A DNA stretch of 64,000 nucleotides, taken from contig CALNVZ010002100.1 in assembly GCA_940671915.1 (NCBI GenBank), positions 19,656,870 through 19,720,869 of the forward strand. Reading direction: 5' to 3'. Below, one piece after another: positions 47,701-62,700 of this stretch. A program made the translations under genes and the position numbers. Origin of the DNA: Paracentrotus lividus (Eukaryota; Echinodermata; Echinoidea; Camarodonta; Echinidae). Positions within the stretch are counted from its first letter, which is position 1. Every line of letters starts with the position of its first letter. The notes beneath the pieces were generated by a model. The model saw only the letters and a list, made by a program, of their open reading frames with translations, searched no databases and was not told where the DNA came from.

Positions 47701-50700
47701 GATTCACATCGACAACATTATTAAAGTATTATCTTCTGAATTAGTGACCGTTGTCATTTAATTAATTATTCTATTTATAACTTATCTTCTCCACCTTTTC
47801 TGTTATTTCATCGCATCTGCCTGATATACACTTTGATATCATTTATTTCTACATATTAATACACACCTTTCAATAGCATTCTTGAATCCATAGTGAGAAT
47901 AGTAAGAGTGCATTTAATCTTCGATCACAAGTGTATGATATCAGCGGCTGTTTGCAGGCAGGAGGACGAACAGGGGAGAGGAGGAGAGCGGGGCGTAGCG
48001 AGGGGATAATTGAATAGTAGGATAACAGATGTGATTTCAGAGAACAGTAGATAGAAGTCGATTAGTATACTATTGATATATCTAATTTATGTGCGTGGTA
48101 GAGCCAAAAGGTACTTTATCGGTGAATATATATTGATGTTGTCATCTTGGTGTAGCTGACAACAAGAACAACCTTTTGCATCTCCACAATACAAGTTTAA
48201 TTTAGAGATATAATTTATATTAAAGCTTGCTCTTAGAAGCAGATATGAGTTTGTATATTATTTGTCTTTTAGTTTCGATACACGCAGCGAATATATCATC
48301 AACACGGATGCGGAGAACGATTGCCTAGTTACGAATTGAACACGTTCTGTAGAATATCTCCAGATTTCAGCAACCACGGTTCACGACCGGAATTTGTCAT
48401 TATGGGCACAACAACAAAGGAGGTATGACCTTGTGGCATAGATCATAATATTATATTATTCATGCAATTAGTGAAATTTGTTCATCTATGAGTCAATCGA
48501 TTGACCAAGTTCAGTGATTTGCGGACGGTTAAGAACGTATGCAGCTAAATTTGTCAATGAGGAGTCTTCATGGCGAGAGGTATTTGCCGAGATTTGGTGT
48601 GAACAGGTGACAGTAATACGACTTATTAATGTCACATGTTCCATAGGAAGCATTATACGTTAGTTCTGGCCCGGCTCCCAAAGAAGCGACGGCTACTATA
48701 GGACTGGCATCACATCACGAACAAGAGGGGTGCGTTAGCGATATTCGTATGAGAGACGTGTGTGGTGCACGAGCTTCACTGTTGGTCTGTTAGATGCAAT
48801 ATCTGGTAAACCCTTTCTTGTTTGTTTGGGGCTGCCACTCTCTTAATTGTCGCACTGCTTCCTATATACACTGGCCACAAGACTATGGAAAGATATCTAT
48901 ATGTACAAGATCAGAGTCACCTGGTGATAAATTATACGTTATTTTATTATTACAAAACAAATGGTAGCAGTGGGTTATTTGTGTATGAATTTATATTTTT
49001 TCTTAAATAAGTGAGTACTTGAGTTGGTTGTTTATTAGTTATTCTTTATAGGATTTCCTCATTAGACCTCCTTGACGTTTTCATGGCTACTAATCCGTAT
49101 TTTCCATGCCATCCGGCTTTACACTTATTATCTCTGTATGATTTTATAGCACAAAGGGATTATTAGCAAATGTTAGAATGAGATGCTAAAAAGTGATGTT
49201 GCTTTTCATAAGCTATTCAATAATTTTGCACGATATATTTCATGATTGGAAGACCACACTCCGTGATTAAATTTGTTATTTTTCCTCTACTTGACGTATC
49301 AACGTGAGTGGTATATCACTTCGAAATTAATAAAGATGATAATACCCAGACTGTTGACTTGCAATCAATTTTAATTTTTAAAGAATCCTATTCCATTATC
49401 GGTGATGACCTGGAATCTATATATATGCAGGAGGAGACTAAGTGTGCTTTATATCTCATCTCAACTTCATCATTACTAAATTGTATAGGCGCATCTCGTT
49501 CATTCTCACTATTCCATACCATATTTGTTCTCTTCGGCATGAGTGTCTCCATTGTTCTTAGGTAAAAGTCTGGTAACAAATAGCTGAGTTTATGGTTGTC
49601 AGTCTTTCTCATTTTCAGCTACACTGATTCACTTAGATCTTGGTTTTAGTGTGAAAATGGTAGCCATGCGAAAGAGAAACCCAACTTATGATCATCACAG
49701 CTATATTTATATCTATTTCAATACTATGTCAGCTCGGTGATTAAGAATATTGTATCAGTCGACTTGGCAATTGTAGCAGGCCTCATTTATCTTCGATTTT
49801 TATGATAACCTTCTTCTCCATCAGCACTACACCTAGTAATTTCTTATGAAATCACTTGACCGAGCCATTGCTTATTGCAAGAGATTGTTCCTTTATAGCA
49901 AATTCGTGTTTGAATATAGGTCTTCTAATCATTAATATTAGTCTCATGATGCAGACGTTTACGTTGATTTAAAGCGCTATGTTTCTACTCATACGAATAT
50001 TACTGGAAGGTAAAAAGAGTTCATTTTCTCACTACTAGTTCGACTCTCTTTAAATAATACTGTGTTGTGTCTGATTTCATACTGGAATTTGGTATATATT
50101 GTACGCCAATCCATTATTGGTGTCACCGTCGTTAATCTTAACATCGCCACTAGAGTAAATTTTTCACGGATTCCAATGTTTTACGTGGACTATCATTATC
50201 CGCGGCTAGCTTTTGGTCGACTAACGACATCGAACCTTCAGTTGCTTCATATTCGTCCGTCGCAGATTCCAATATTTGTACGATATAAGATAGCTAATGT
50301 ATGCAGGTCTGCAGAGTAAATTGCCATTGTTTATGCATTTTAGATATGTTTAATCAAGCAGATCGAATATGAGCGGATTTCTATGTGTATTGCGTTTGAA
50401 CATTTGGTGTAAGATTAGTTCCTCTGAAAGAGATATCATAATCGAAAAATGATTAATAGAGTGTCATACTTATGTGGTCGTCAAATGGATATTATCATAA
50501 CAGTCAACTCACATCAGCACGCGACTGTCAATTTGTTTTGGTTATAGTCTTGTATCTGATTATACTATAGTGGTGGAGGTGACCGCACTCTTGTTTAGCA
50601 GCATGCAATCACAGGATCTTCCATTCTCAAATGAGCCAGTCCTTGAATAGTGTTTACACCTCATCACACAATTATGAATATGCAAGACAATATAGTATTA

Positions 50701-53700
50701 CATAACATATAGTAGATTATTTTCATAATGATTGCCTTGTGATAACATTTTTAGGTGAGCTGAGCGATAGCGAGTATCATCTAGAAGGAGTATACGTGTG
50801 TAATAGTAGACATGAGTGACACACACCTTCTACCTAGTGATTACTAAATTCTTACTTAATACTTCTTCATTATGTTTATCAGGCAACTCAGTTTTACATT
50901 ATTTGAAATTATAGTGATGAGACCATACACTTGGAGTTTCCTTTTTTCTGAGGTCACCGCATGTAATACACCTAAATATAATGTTTCCAATTATTATTCG
51001 TCCGATCATGCGGATATTCTTTTTGAGCCCCTCTTTCGATATGTGGGCGCCGGTCTAGCTTGCTGTATCACAGACAGAATAATGCCAATGCCGTGACTCC
51101 TTAGTCAATGTAAATCAAACATGTAGTAATGGTTTTGCTGAGAGACAATTGGTGAAACAACAATAAACTTGTAACATAGAGTCCTGTCTGCTAAACAGGA
51201 CATACAAAAATGTGGTGGGTCCTGAAATATTTTCAACACCACAAGGAAACTGAAAAGGTAGGGATAGAACAGACTGTATCTGATGATTTGTGGGTATTAA
51301 CTCTATAATACTTGTGGTTGGAGCTTTGCCGAGTAATGTTTATTAATCTCAACTGAAGGACATCTAAGTTAGATCTAGATATACTGGCTTACCTACAATC
51401 AAATTAAATTTTGCAAACTGACGATAACGATTCGCTTTTGTCAGGCAATATATTATGAAACACACTCTCTCTTCAATACACAGATTTCTATCAATCCAAC
51501 AATTATTTGTTATGAAACTCACGTAATGCTAGTTCTATAGCGAGCGGACCAAGATATCTAAGTATCCATGACTTTATCCAAATAATTTATCATTATACTC
51601 GTAGGATAGAAAGATAATTGGACACTAAAATTAGGACGTCAATTAGTGTAGACTGTTGTAGATAGATATGGCTATGGCATATGAATGATCAGTTCGGCAG
51701 TGCACTTATCATCAGGACTTAATTTTTTTCAGGTATGGTTAGTTTTTTCACATGATTGCAGCATGTAGATCATTATGCGAGTCTTTATCTATGATAAAAT
51801 ATCAATTAGAATAATAACATATTACTATTTCTGTTTGGGCATGAGAGTATATTAATGACCGCAATAGTTTATATTGGATCAGAGACATGGTTAACTTATA
51901 GATAATAGACCCATTATTACCATGCGGAATTTCGTCGGTCAATATTGTTGAGAGTATTGCTCAGTCTAAGAAATTGTTAGAAACACCACTTCATGCCAAC
52001 TTTCATGTACAGCATAACTTACAGTTCGATCGCTACGCTCAGTGATGCATGGTCATACGAAACCTAGCCAAATATATTAATTCTATTTGAATAAGTATAA
52101 GTTCTGTCTGTTACTTTTACTGAGGTATTCTAGATGATTTCATGAGGGCAGCCTCTTTTTCGATCTTTGGCCTAGTCTCTATATATTTTAAGTCAAAGAC
52201 GGAGGTACTCCATTCATGCATTTTCCTTTATTGATCTTATATATAGGCACCGGAAGCTATACACTTCTACACTTAAACAGACATGTGTAGTGCACTCGAA
52301 TTACTCTTATCTGTACTATCGAATGGTTCATCTCTTCTGTCGCACCTTGTGTCGTTTCATATATTGCCAGTCAATTGACAATTTTCCTGTGGACAGAGCG
52401 GGATTAGTAGAGCATCAAAAGAGTGTATAGGGACTTTAGCTATGAGAGCATAGATTGATCATATAATTTTAATTCATATGAGTATAGAATTTATTGAGGA
52501 TATATATATGGACTTGAGTCAAGGATTGTATGAATGTGGGTATTCGTGTAACGAGGTTTAGTATCTTCCGCTGGATATCTAGCTCTCTTACTCCGGACTC
52601 GACGAGAGTAGGATATGAATCGTTGGTTCTTGCTCTTAATTAGACCGTTCACGATTCTTCTTTGGTTTAATTGTGTCGACTGTTTGTTTTTGTATTTCTG
52701 TTAAAACAGGTTTTTTAGTTTGTTTATCAGATCATGTCATCTAATATTAGGTATGAAATAGCTAGATGTTCTGTTATCTCTTTTTTTGACGCGCCTATCA
52801 TTTAAACTCACATTTCAGTGTATATAGGCCTCGATAGGATGTCATAGATTCCACTGTCATACACAGAGCAACTGATATACGAGACATCAAGGGATGCTTA
52901 TTTAAATATTAGCCTTTCCTCAGGCTTTTAGTTATGGTTTTATAATTGAGTTTAATATTCAAGTTCACGAAGATAACTACGCAGACTGGGTTGCATGGCA
53001 ACTGCATGATAGCTGATAGACTGTAAAAGAAGAACGCCGGTTCTGATTCATTCTGACCTTTAGATGATATTATTGGAATGGATATGTAAATACTATCCCC
53101 TTTCTTAAGTGTACTGGAAATATCAGATCTAGCGAGTCAAAGAGATTCCTGTTAATACTCGATATCACGTCATCTGTTCTGTATAGAGATTTTCAAGCAA
53201 GTATACATTCTTCATAGGTTAACTGTCTCAGAGACACTATGTCTGCCTACCCATATATTATATTTGTTCTAGAGGCGATGTCCTGCTTTCTTAATGATGC
53301 ATCACATTCGTTTCTTGCTTCGGGCCTTCGCCTGGTTAGTTTCTTTACCCTCCTCACCCTCACGAGAAGCCTATATGCACTCACTCCCATGATCTGACCC
53401 ATGCCAGACTCTCATTCATCTCTTATTTTGCATTGATTTAATTGCAGTCCACGTTTTGTCACTAGTTCAAATATTTTGATGTCCGTCACCAGATTTTGGC
53501 CTCTAGATCTTAAGGGGCGGGCACTTGGAGCTTAACGTAAGGTCATACCTGATACTTAAAGATGCCAACATTTTATGTTTCAACTTAAGGGGGCCGAGAG
53601 ATCTCTAGACCACCCCTCGTGGGAGTGTGCGCGAATATTATACCCCTGAACCTAGGGCTAAGAGTGAAGTTTGGAGAGAGTCAGATAGTTATCTCTTTAC

Positions 53701-56700
53701 TCTAAAAGTCTCTAATTCCTCCTCATGCTTCTGTACATATATACTTGTACATAGAAATTTTCGTCTGATTATCATCCATATATATTTGGTCTCAATATGA
53801 GCCACCTTGGAGCCGTAGTCCTAGTAGGGTGATACCAGTATGCATGCCACCAATGCTTTTCTAAACAATTCAAAGATAGACAATCAAAAAAAATTTACCC
53901 CGCTCTCGGCCTGTGTTTTTCCCCCATGCAACCATCACTGTTTAGTACACATTTACATATCACTAGGGATCAATATGGAGCTACATAGTCATCAGAGTCG
54001 TACTGTCACTCACCTTTATTCTACACTCAAGCACACGCCTTTGCTAGTTTATCACACATTGAGCATAATCCGACTAGGAGCATTGCGATATCTCTGTTAC
54101 CTAGATGCATGAGTCTCAGACTTTACTGGCGCCACAATAAGCTCTATCAGCCCATAGTCATCATTGGGTGTAATTACCAGTCGCCTATATATTCTGATAT
54201 ATGCCGCGCCATGGCGTTACGAACAACTCATGCATGCATACGGCGCACCAGAGAAGAGGTAGTAGGAGTGGATACGATTCTGCGTGGAGCCACGTTGTTA
54301 CTTCATTTCTCAGATCGATGGCGAGCAGCACTCAAATACGAATCGTAACACCATACACTTAGGATTATGGGACTTGACATGTTAATTTCGACCTTGTTCT
54401 TCTTACACAATTCATGTTATTCTGGGGGCTCGGATGCAGTACCGGTCCTTTATAATGGAGGCCATGAGCCTGAAGGTCTACAATTTCATACGCACTTTCA
54501 TGATCGCCATCGCCGAGTCGGACCATTACAAGGGCACGGCACCTCGGCGCGGAGCTCATGAAAGTGGTGGCAAAGCATTTTTAGCTATGATAGGGGCTGA
54601 GAACAAATGGAAGTAAGACATGCAGCGGTTTGGGTTACATTACACGATTTCATCCAAATTACTCAGTCAGATTCATTTACGTGTCGCTCGAGTTCTGAAC
54701 AAGCAACCATCGGGAGACACACACATACCCGCAGCTGTGCTCTCATGGTTGTACTTATGTAGTTGTTGTTAGTACGATTACTCTGACAGCGATCATTTCA
54801 CTCAAGTATACAATCAAGATAGGCTCATTGCCAGGATTTCAACCTTCTATTCTGGCAGTCATAATTATTGGTTTGATTATAGATCACAAGTTTCAACGCA
54901 CGAGTGAGAGAGTTGGGAACCTGGATGTGCAAATACGTGTGATTCACTATTTAAGGCTACAATTGAATGGGTGGGAGAATGAGCAAGCAGCAAGCCGTGT
55001 CATGCAACCCTATTTCCATTAATTAATGGTCTATCTTGTTAGGAGCAGGAAACGTATAACCACTTAACATTATGCGAATATGACCGCAAAGCCACCTTGA
55101 TGTCATTTAGATTCTTATCTTTTCCTAATCATAGCAGCTTTGACCCATAATAAAATTTATAATTATCGACAGCAGTGGCACGGCCAACCTCTCATGCGCT
55201 GTGTTATTGAGTCCATATGAAGTGTCATCGAATGACTTTCTTTGCCTGTATTTATATGCGTAGGTTGTATTATACAAGCAATCGCGAGTTGGTATCGCTT
55301 CAATATACTTTATGTTCTTATCGATTCACTAATTGATTGCCAATGACGTCAAGCATTTAGCGTATAATAGGGATTATGTCTGCAGGTCTCAGCATTATAC
55401 CACAATTTATAGATATAAATTTCTCGGCTGCTGTAAGTATACATTATATAAGTTCATAATCTACACATCAATTCCGGGCGTTTCGTTATAGACTTAGTTC
55501 ACGCTGTGTTTGTGCACTCATGCTTGTCTAGGAGGCTGCTGCTCTCGCAGACGTGAAAAGGTATGGATACTATAGTCTATTGATATCTGTACACAGAAGG
55601 GTGCTGAATCATAATCTCAGAGTGTTCGCACTAGTGAAGACCGGATTTCGGCTAAGGTTATTTACAGGAACCTACTCATGTCATTATCGCAACTATATTA
55701 TCATACCACAGAGACGCAGATGACAGGATGTAACCTGCTTGATATTCAAGTTGTTTACATCCTCGGACAGATTCGCTTTCTTATTACACGGGAGCTCAGG
55801 CTAAGCACACATATCGCTTAACCAATTTTAACTATCATTTTGACTTACTGCTGTCCCCTGAGCTTAGAGTCTTAGATCCAGGGCATCTTCTATATATTAA
55901 TCTCGTCTATACTTTGTAGACCTACTTAATACAAGCTATATGTACTGAGACAAAGAAGTGTACGTCAATTGTGTTACAAATTGACACACCCTAGTTTTCT
56001 CGAACCACGATTCAGCGAGACTCGTGTCGTCTGGTATTTCTCACCACAATATGACAGAAAGAAGCATGTAAACTATCGCTCAAGCGCGTCCGATATATCG
56101 TATAGGGATGTATAGCTACAGAGACCAGCGAAGTCTTCCTAGACATAGTAGACACACCTTTTATTCATCATTTGTGTCACGCTATACTTTAACTTCGTAG
56201 CCTTCACCCATAACTGACGGTCATATGGTAAATAGCACTCACATTGGTTCCGTCCCAGGAAACTCTCATATATACTCACCTTTCAATTTGCTCCACTTGC
56301 TAAGTCAGTTCATAAGACTTGTTTTATTAAGCGCCATCGAATTATTCTAACTTATCCTTTAGCCTCTCTGATATCGCTCGCTACTGCATCCTTGCTTTCT
56401 TTCAATATTTCTCCTTCTCTTCAATTCTAATAGTTTGGACACTATGGAATAATACAACTCATTCATTTTCTTTTTTACAGGACAACGTCTTTACTTCACC
56501 TGCTTTTCTTTTTCTTTTCTTTCTCTTTTTGTACATCACTAATTACTCTCATCTTATTCTCACTATCTCTCGCCTTATTCCGATCTTCATATTCCATTTT
56601 AGGACAGTAAATGGTGATGGTTCAGGAATGTGCAAGTTAGCTTTATTACGTTGACATACGCACACAGCATCTGGCGAATCTGAATGACATAAATAGCATG

Positions 56701-59700
56701 TACATGTACTCTCTGAATTACGCTGAAATATAAGTAACCGAGTATACACAAGTGATTGTGTATCATGTAAGTCATTCCATTTTCTGGGTGCGTCATAAGT
56801 ATACATACATGTTTTACAAATTTTACTCACTTAATGGATGGGGCCTCCAATATTCTTCCTTAGGCACGATTCCGATTTCCGTGACCATATTATTCATCAG
56901 ACTTGAAATTTTTAATACCATTAACACCGCCTCGTTACACATAGAGATGCGCTCTTATATGTAGTATCGACAGAGTTCTAGCGTTTTCATATCTTTTTTA
57001 CAGACTCGTGGTATTGAGTGCATCACGACTCATTCTGCATGTCGTAAGGCTCACATCGAAATCGACACACACTTTCAGGATACCTCGAGGATTTGAGTCT
57101 CTCTTTATTCGTGTGTTAGCAGTGATGACTTCTCTTAGGGTTGCAGGTATTGTAGTATGCTTCTCAGTCAATTGAGAAGAAGTAATAAAGATTAGAATGT
57201 ATATGAGTAGTTTTGTAGTATATTTATTACAGACAGTGTTGGTGAGATTTACTTATTATCTGAATGCGAAACTAGTACATTGTCTATGTCCTTTTCTCAA
57301 GCTTTATATATCAGCAACACACACTCACCTGAACGAGTGTCTGCACATTCCATTTATATCACAGCGCTGATGAGTTTACACAGCGTTGTCACCGCTCTCC
57401 GTCGTTTTGTAATAAAGCACGATTCTATGATATCATGAATACTTGCTTGGCCGATTATATTATTTAGATCTGGCGCACCATATTTGAAGACACACTTTCA
57501 CTTAATACTTCCTGTGAGTAACTCCTCACCATTCTTTCTTGGTACCATAGTTTCACATATTGTTATATCATTTTGTTGTCATGGCCTGGATGCCAGAACT
57601 CGAGACCAGGCCTCGCCATCAGAACTGTGCAGTAGATATATAAAGGAGGGCAAGGAGAAAACATGAGTAATGACGCTTCTGCCTTACGTACATGTATTTG
57701 GCATAACCCTCGCCATTAGTTTGTAATGGATCTACGAACCAAACCAAAATGGCATCAAATAGGACACCGAAGCTCTCTAGCTGCATTTTGGAGTAGAAAT
57801 ACTTTGCACACAGCAAGAAAGACTGTTAGCTATTCATGTTGCACGGTCATTGTTCACAGGGTATCATTTTTTTTTGCATTACATCCACTTGTTAGTAATA
57901 TCTCATTCATAGATATAGCAGCATTATAGCATAACTTGTGTAATCGTATGTTTCTTTCTCTCTTCGTATATATACTTGGTAAAATAGAGTGGACATTGTA
58001 TATTAACTGTTTAGCTTGTTTATATTTTGTGATTATAATGGTATATTGGTTAGACTTCGTCTTATGTTACTCAGTCAGACATTTAAGTCACATTATAAGA
58101 TGGGTTTGATGACTAGTCGCTACACGCAGAACTTAAGACGAACTTCTATACATTTTGGTATATTTGTTACCATATTCTCTAGCCTTAGTCCACAGATTAT
58201 GACTCATTGAACTCTGTCATTAACTCGATCCTTTGCATTTTAGTTCATCACACATCATGTGATCGCTTGCCACTCCTCTGCATTCACTCTCAATATACGC
58301 GATATAACCCGATTTTAATTATATCTTCTTCATGTTCTTTACTCATTCCATTGTATTATAAATTGTTACTTCTATTACACTGACATGCTGCGGCAAGATT
58401 GTTGTGCTTGTAATTTAACATGTCAACGAGATCTACTACTGTGCTGCTCGACTGATTCTACATTCATTACACGATAAAGCCGCAGGGAGGTCTATTATTG
58501 GTGAGCACTACCGCCTATATATAAAAAGTATAGACTAAATGCGGATACCTCTTTCAGGTATGTTTTATATATAAAGTTGTTGTTTCATGGTTTATATATA
58601 TGCTTCATAACGTATTTGTTTCTTCTTCTTATCATTAGATAGTAGCATCTTTTTTTCAATCAAGCGGATGATGGTAACGATTTTTTTTTGATCCTTTCTA
58701 CTCTGGCGATTACTTTGATGTATTAATATTGAACTCATACTTCTGACAGATATATTCCCATAGTAGGTGAAATATTCCCTTTATGGCATACGTTTAGTCT
58801 GTTTGTGTCAATATATAATTTAGATAGTAAATCATTTGAGGTATAATCTGCCTGGTATAGATTTTATCCTAATCCCCGGATATCCCATCTCTCGATTGGT
58901 TATTAAAGTTTGTATTACAATACAACACTATGATAAGTTATACAATGTATATACTCTGATATGTTTAATTTATGGCGGAGTAGTTTATCTCATCCTAGAG
59001 GAGATCACTCAGATCTCGAAGAGATATCGATATCACACCTTTATAGAGATAGTTAGAGGATGAGAGCTTAATAGAATTTACTTATATTACCACACATGTG
59101 AATAAAGATCAACACCTAACAATATATTAACATTTATAGAATCATGCAATGTCTATAATCTACTCGCTATGCGTTCAGCTCTTTGTCAAACGCCACCGTT
59201 CCAATCTCCGTCTCAGACTTTTGCCTGGTTACAGCGCCTTTATTACTGAGATACTACACCATCGCCATCATATCGTAGCCTTTTCTTTTCTATTAATTGT
59301 GTGATGTGCGTATTGAGTTTTAATATATTCTTCCGTGTATATTATTTATCAGTGTTATTTACACATAACGGGCGGGTTGTAATTAGTCCTGTATATTAGC
59401 CTCTATGTTTCACTCCCGCGAACTGCCGTATATCACAGCTCATGAATGCAAAATTACAATATTCGTCTGCATAGTACATATAGTGTTCATATGCACGTCT
59501 CTCTTGGTTATATGGTACCTGCATATTGCTTTAGTCTTTACATCGCTTGATATCTGATTGCTATCGATTTTATTGTCGTACCTCAGTCGAGTGACTGACC
59601 GTACATTTTATTAATATGTATATGGTATTCGCCACTATGTCAGAATTCATGCGTCTTTGATTGATTACCCTCTCATACCCTTTTTTTCCCCATTGATTAT

Positions 59701-62700
59701 AAAAGACATATTCAGAGGGCCACCATAATATTAGAGATACGCTTACCAACACTCCATAGATAAAGTTATGACACTAGACTTAAACAGCCTGACACTTTTA
59801 TATGAGGTTCACAAACAGAAAGTATGTACATTGTTGTAACATGACTATTATTATTGCGCATTTTGCTTCTTGTGATTCTATAGAACACGGAGATCTCATG
59901 TCTATGCCTCATACAGGCTCTAATCCACATGGGTCTAATCGCCTCTTGGTTTGATCTCAGGGAACAAATAGGTGCTATGAGGTACTCACACAAGATTCTG
60001 GTGTTCCTAACTATTTTCGAGCTTAGTTTCTCAATATATCACAACATTATTGTTCTTATTTTTCCAGTGATGTTCCCCTTGGCTCATCCATCGCCGTCTC
60101 TCACCTGATAGGGTCAATTTCTTGATCCGGTGTCTAACACTTACTTATTTATGATACTCTAGCCTCATTATATGTTGATCCGCACACCTTCGTCCACATG
60201 ACGATCCCACTATGCTCCCCTCCTTATTATATAGATCGAATTACTCGATACGCAGAATAGAAACGCCCAAGGTAACGAAACAATTCATATATAGCAGACA
60301 AACTGATAATTTCTTAGCATCTTTTGTATCGCGAGACTACAGATCTGCTATTTACTCGCAGGTATTTGTGATCCACATCAGACTTAACACATTTTAAACT
60401 CGATACTGACTCTATGTGTACATTCCTGTAATAGGATATAGCATACAGCTGATGTTATTTTTCTTCTCACGTACCTGCACTATATATACACTAGTTTATA
60501 TATTAATTTACGAAATACGACATTCTTGCCTAGAGTATAACGATCCATATTTATGTACCGAAAGCTGCCCGTACTACATATCTACCACTATTTCCGAACT
60601 CACGAAGTATCTTTCAGGATGACTAAATGGGTGAATTTGTTACGGATAAACGGAACCTTTATTTAGATGGACCACATAACTTTTGTAGCGAGAATCATCA
60701 ATTAGTTTACATTTTATTTCAAGATGTTCCAGCCGCAGACACTCAGTAGCGACTAGTGCGCTTAGCTAGACATGATTGGATATAACCGTTAGTACGCAAT
60801 AGTAATAGAATATATGAGTGTGCTATTCTTAAATGCATATCCACATGTCTTACTTAATGAACTGAGCGTTCCAGTTCCTGCAGGTCCATGCGTCCTCTGC
60901 TCTCATTATGCCTACAGCCCGAAGCGTCCAATTGATGCCATTTTACCACACACAAAAATTCTATGTATATTAGAATTGTCTATTAGATGCAATAAATTCA
61001 TATTAACATTCTCTAAAACACTCAGTCATCTTAAGCAGTGCACCTTTCATAAAAGAGCGAAAGAGGTTATCGCTTGAACACAAAAAACTACTTGACGAAT
61101 TAACAGCTCAGCTAGTTGTCTTTAACATCTAACTTCTTATAGAACGTATATAAATATACGGTAGTCATTGAATATTATTTGCAGATATGGTGTTATTTTG
61201 TTCCACACTTCTATTATACACAGACTCCTTTCTATATACCGAGATACTCTGAGAAGAATATTATAATATGGTTAACTTATTCGCGACAATTTTATCTATT
61301 AGATTTACCTTTTTGCATCTACATTAACCTTGATTATATACAAACCACATTGCTATATTTTCACAAGATAATGATTGATACCTCATTGTCTAGTATGCCA
61401 TATAGACTTTCAGCGACCTACGTGATGTTAAAAAGCTTGATAGTAGTTGTGATGAATTAATCAAATATACTCTTTTTACTCAATCACACACCTTAACTGA
61501 TTTATGCTAGATAACATTGGTGATAGAGAGTATGTCTAGTTAGGGACCAAAACTTATACTCACATATAATTTTTACACGATTGATGTTTCTCTCTACTTT
61601 CAGGTCCGGGACCTGAGTACAACAACTTTCACCGTTTGGATTTACCAGTTTGAAGTATCTGATTTGGTACTAATTGCCAGAATTGCACAGTCCTAACATT
61701 ATGCTCATAACAAAGGTGCCCTAGCCGGCCCATTTTCTTTGTATTCTTGTCTTGGATTCCTTTTTCGGCCTAATAAGTACTATCAGGTTGATCATGTTGA
61801 TCCACCTGGTAGCGTTCTTATATCCCATGCCCCGTGACGGGCTCTGCGGAGGCATTTGCTGGTGTCTTATTCCTGAACTTACGGAGTGCCAAAGATCTTA
61901 GTTTTTGACTGTCATGTCCTATTGGTTGAGTAATTGCCGGATCCACTTGGTGTAGCAGTTATACACCAGCATACATTCTATAATTGATCATTATTAATCA
62001 CGTCGGATAGGGATTATTATTTGTCTTCACATTTGTCCTTGGCAGTTGTCCTTATTGTTTCTTAAGGCACTACATATTCCTGCTTATATTCAGAGACTCT
62101 GTAGATATCCGGTGCAAGCAGGTCTCTGTTAGTGATATGATTATCTTTTCATTACAGCAATCTACAGTTTGTACACTCTGATCTATTTTCATATGGGCCT
62201 CTATACATTATTAACTTATGATACGCAATTTGTTCTTCACGACACAATATTATCTTAGACACAAGACATCAGTGATGAAATGTTCTCTATGTGCTCGTGT
62301 GTGGTTTATACATTGTTTCTGATTCTCGTCCATTATAAATCGTATTTATCACTATCTCAGCGTTTGTTCAATAGTAGATAAAGATATATGGTCAATCTTC
62401 ATTATACCATATAACATTCACGTTATGACATGTATGCACCATCTTTTAAGGCTCTCATCAGGTGTGGTCTGATAGAAGGAGAGAAAACACATTCGAGATT
62501 ATACCTGTTTAGCTAATAATCATGTAATTGGTGCCATATGAGAGGTGTGTGTATAGCAGTTGTGTTACTTATTGTAGAGCTTTAATATTTATATGCTCCA
62601 CGGGGGGTGCTTTATTATATGGTATTTCCACTGGCTCAGACGCGTCCATACAATTGAAACATAGTAGTTAGTAATTTGCCTGGATACTATCAACGCGCAC

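Noticed and set aside
61600..61710. Acceptor-like TTTCTCTCTACTTTCAG followed by 30 open codons
   Set aside because: No donor, no recognisable protein and within the doubtful tail; expected by chance in 25 kb.
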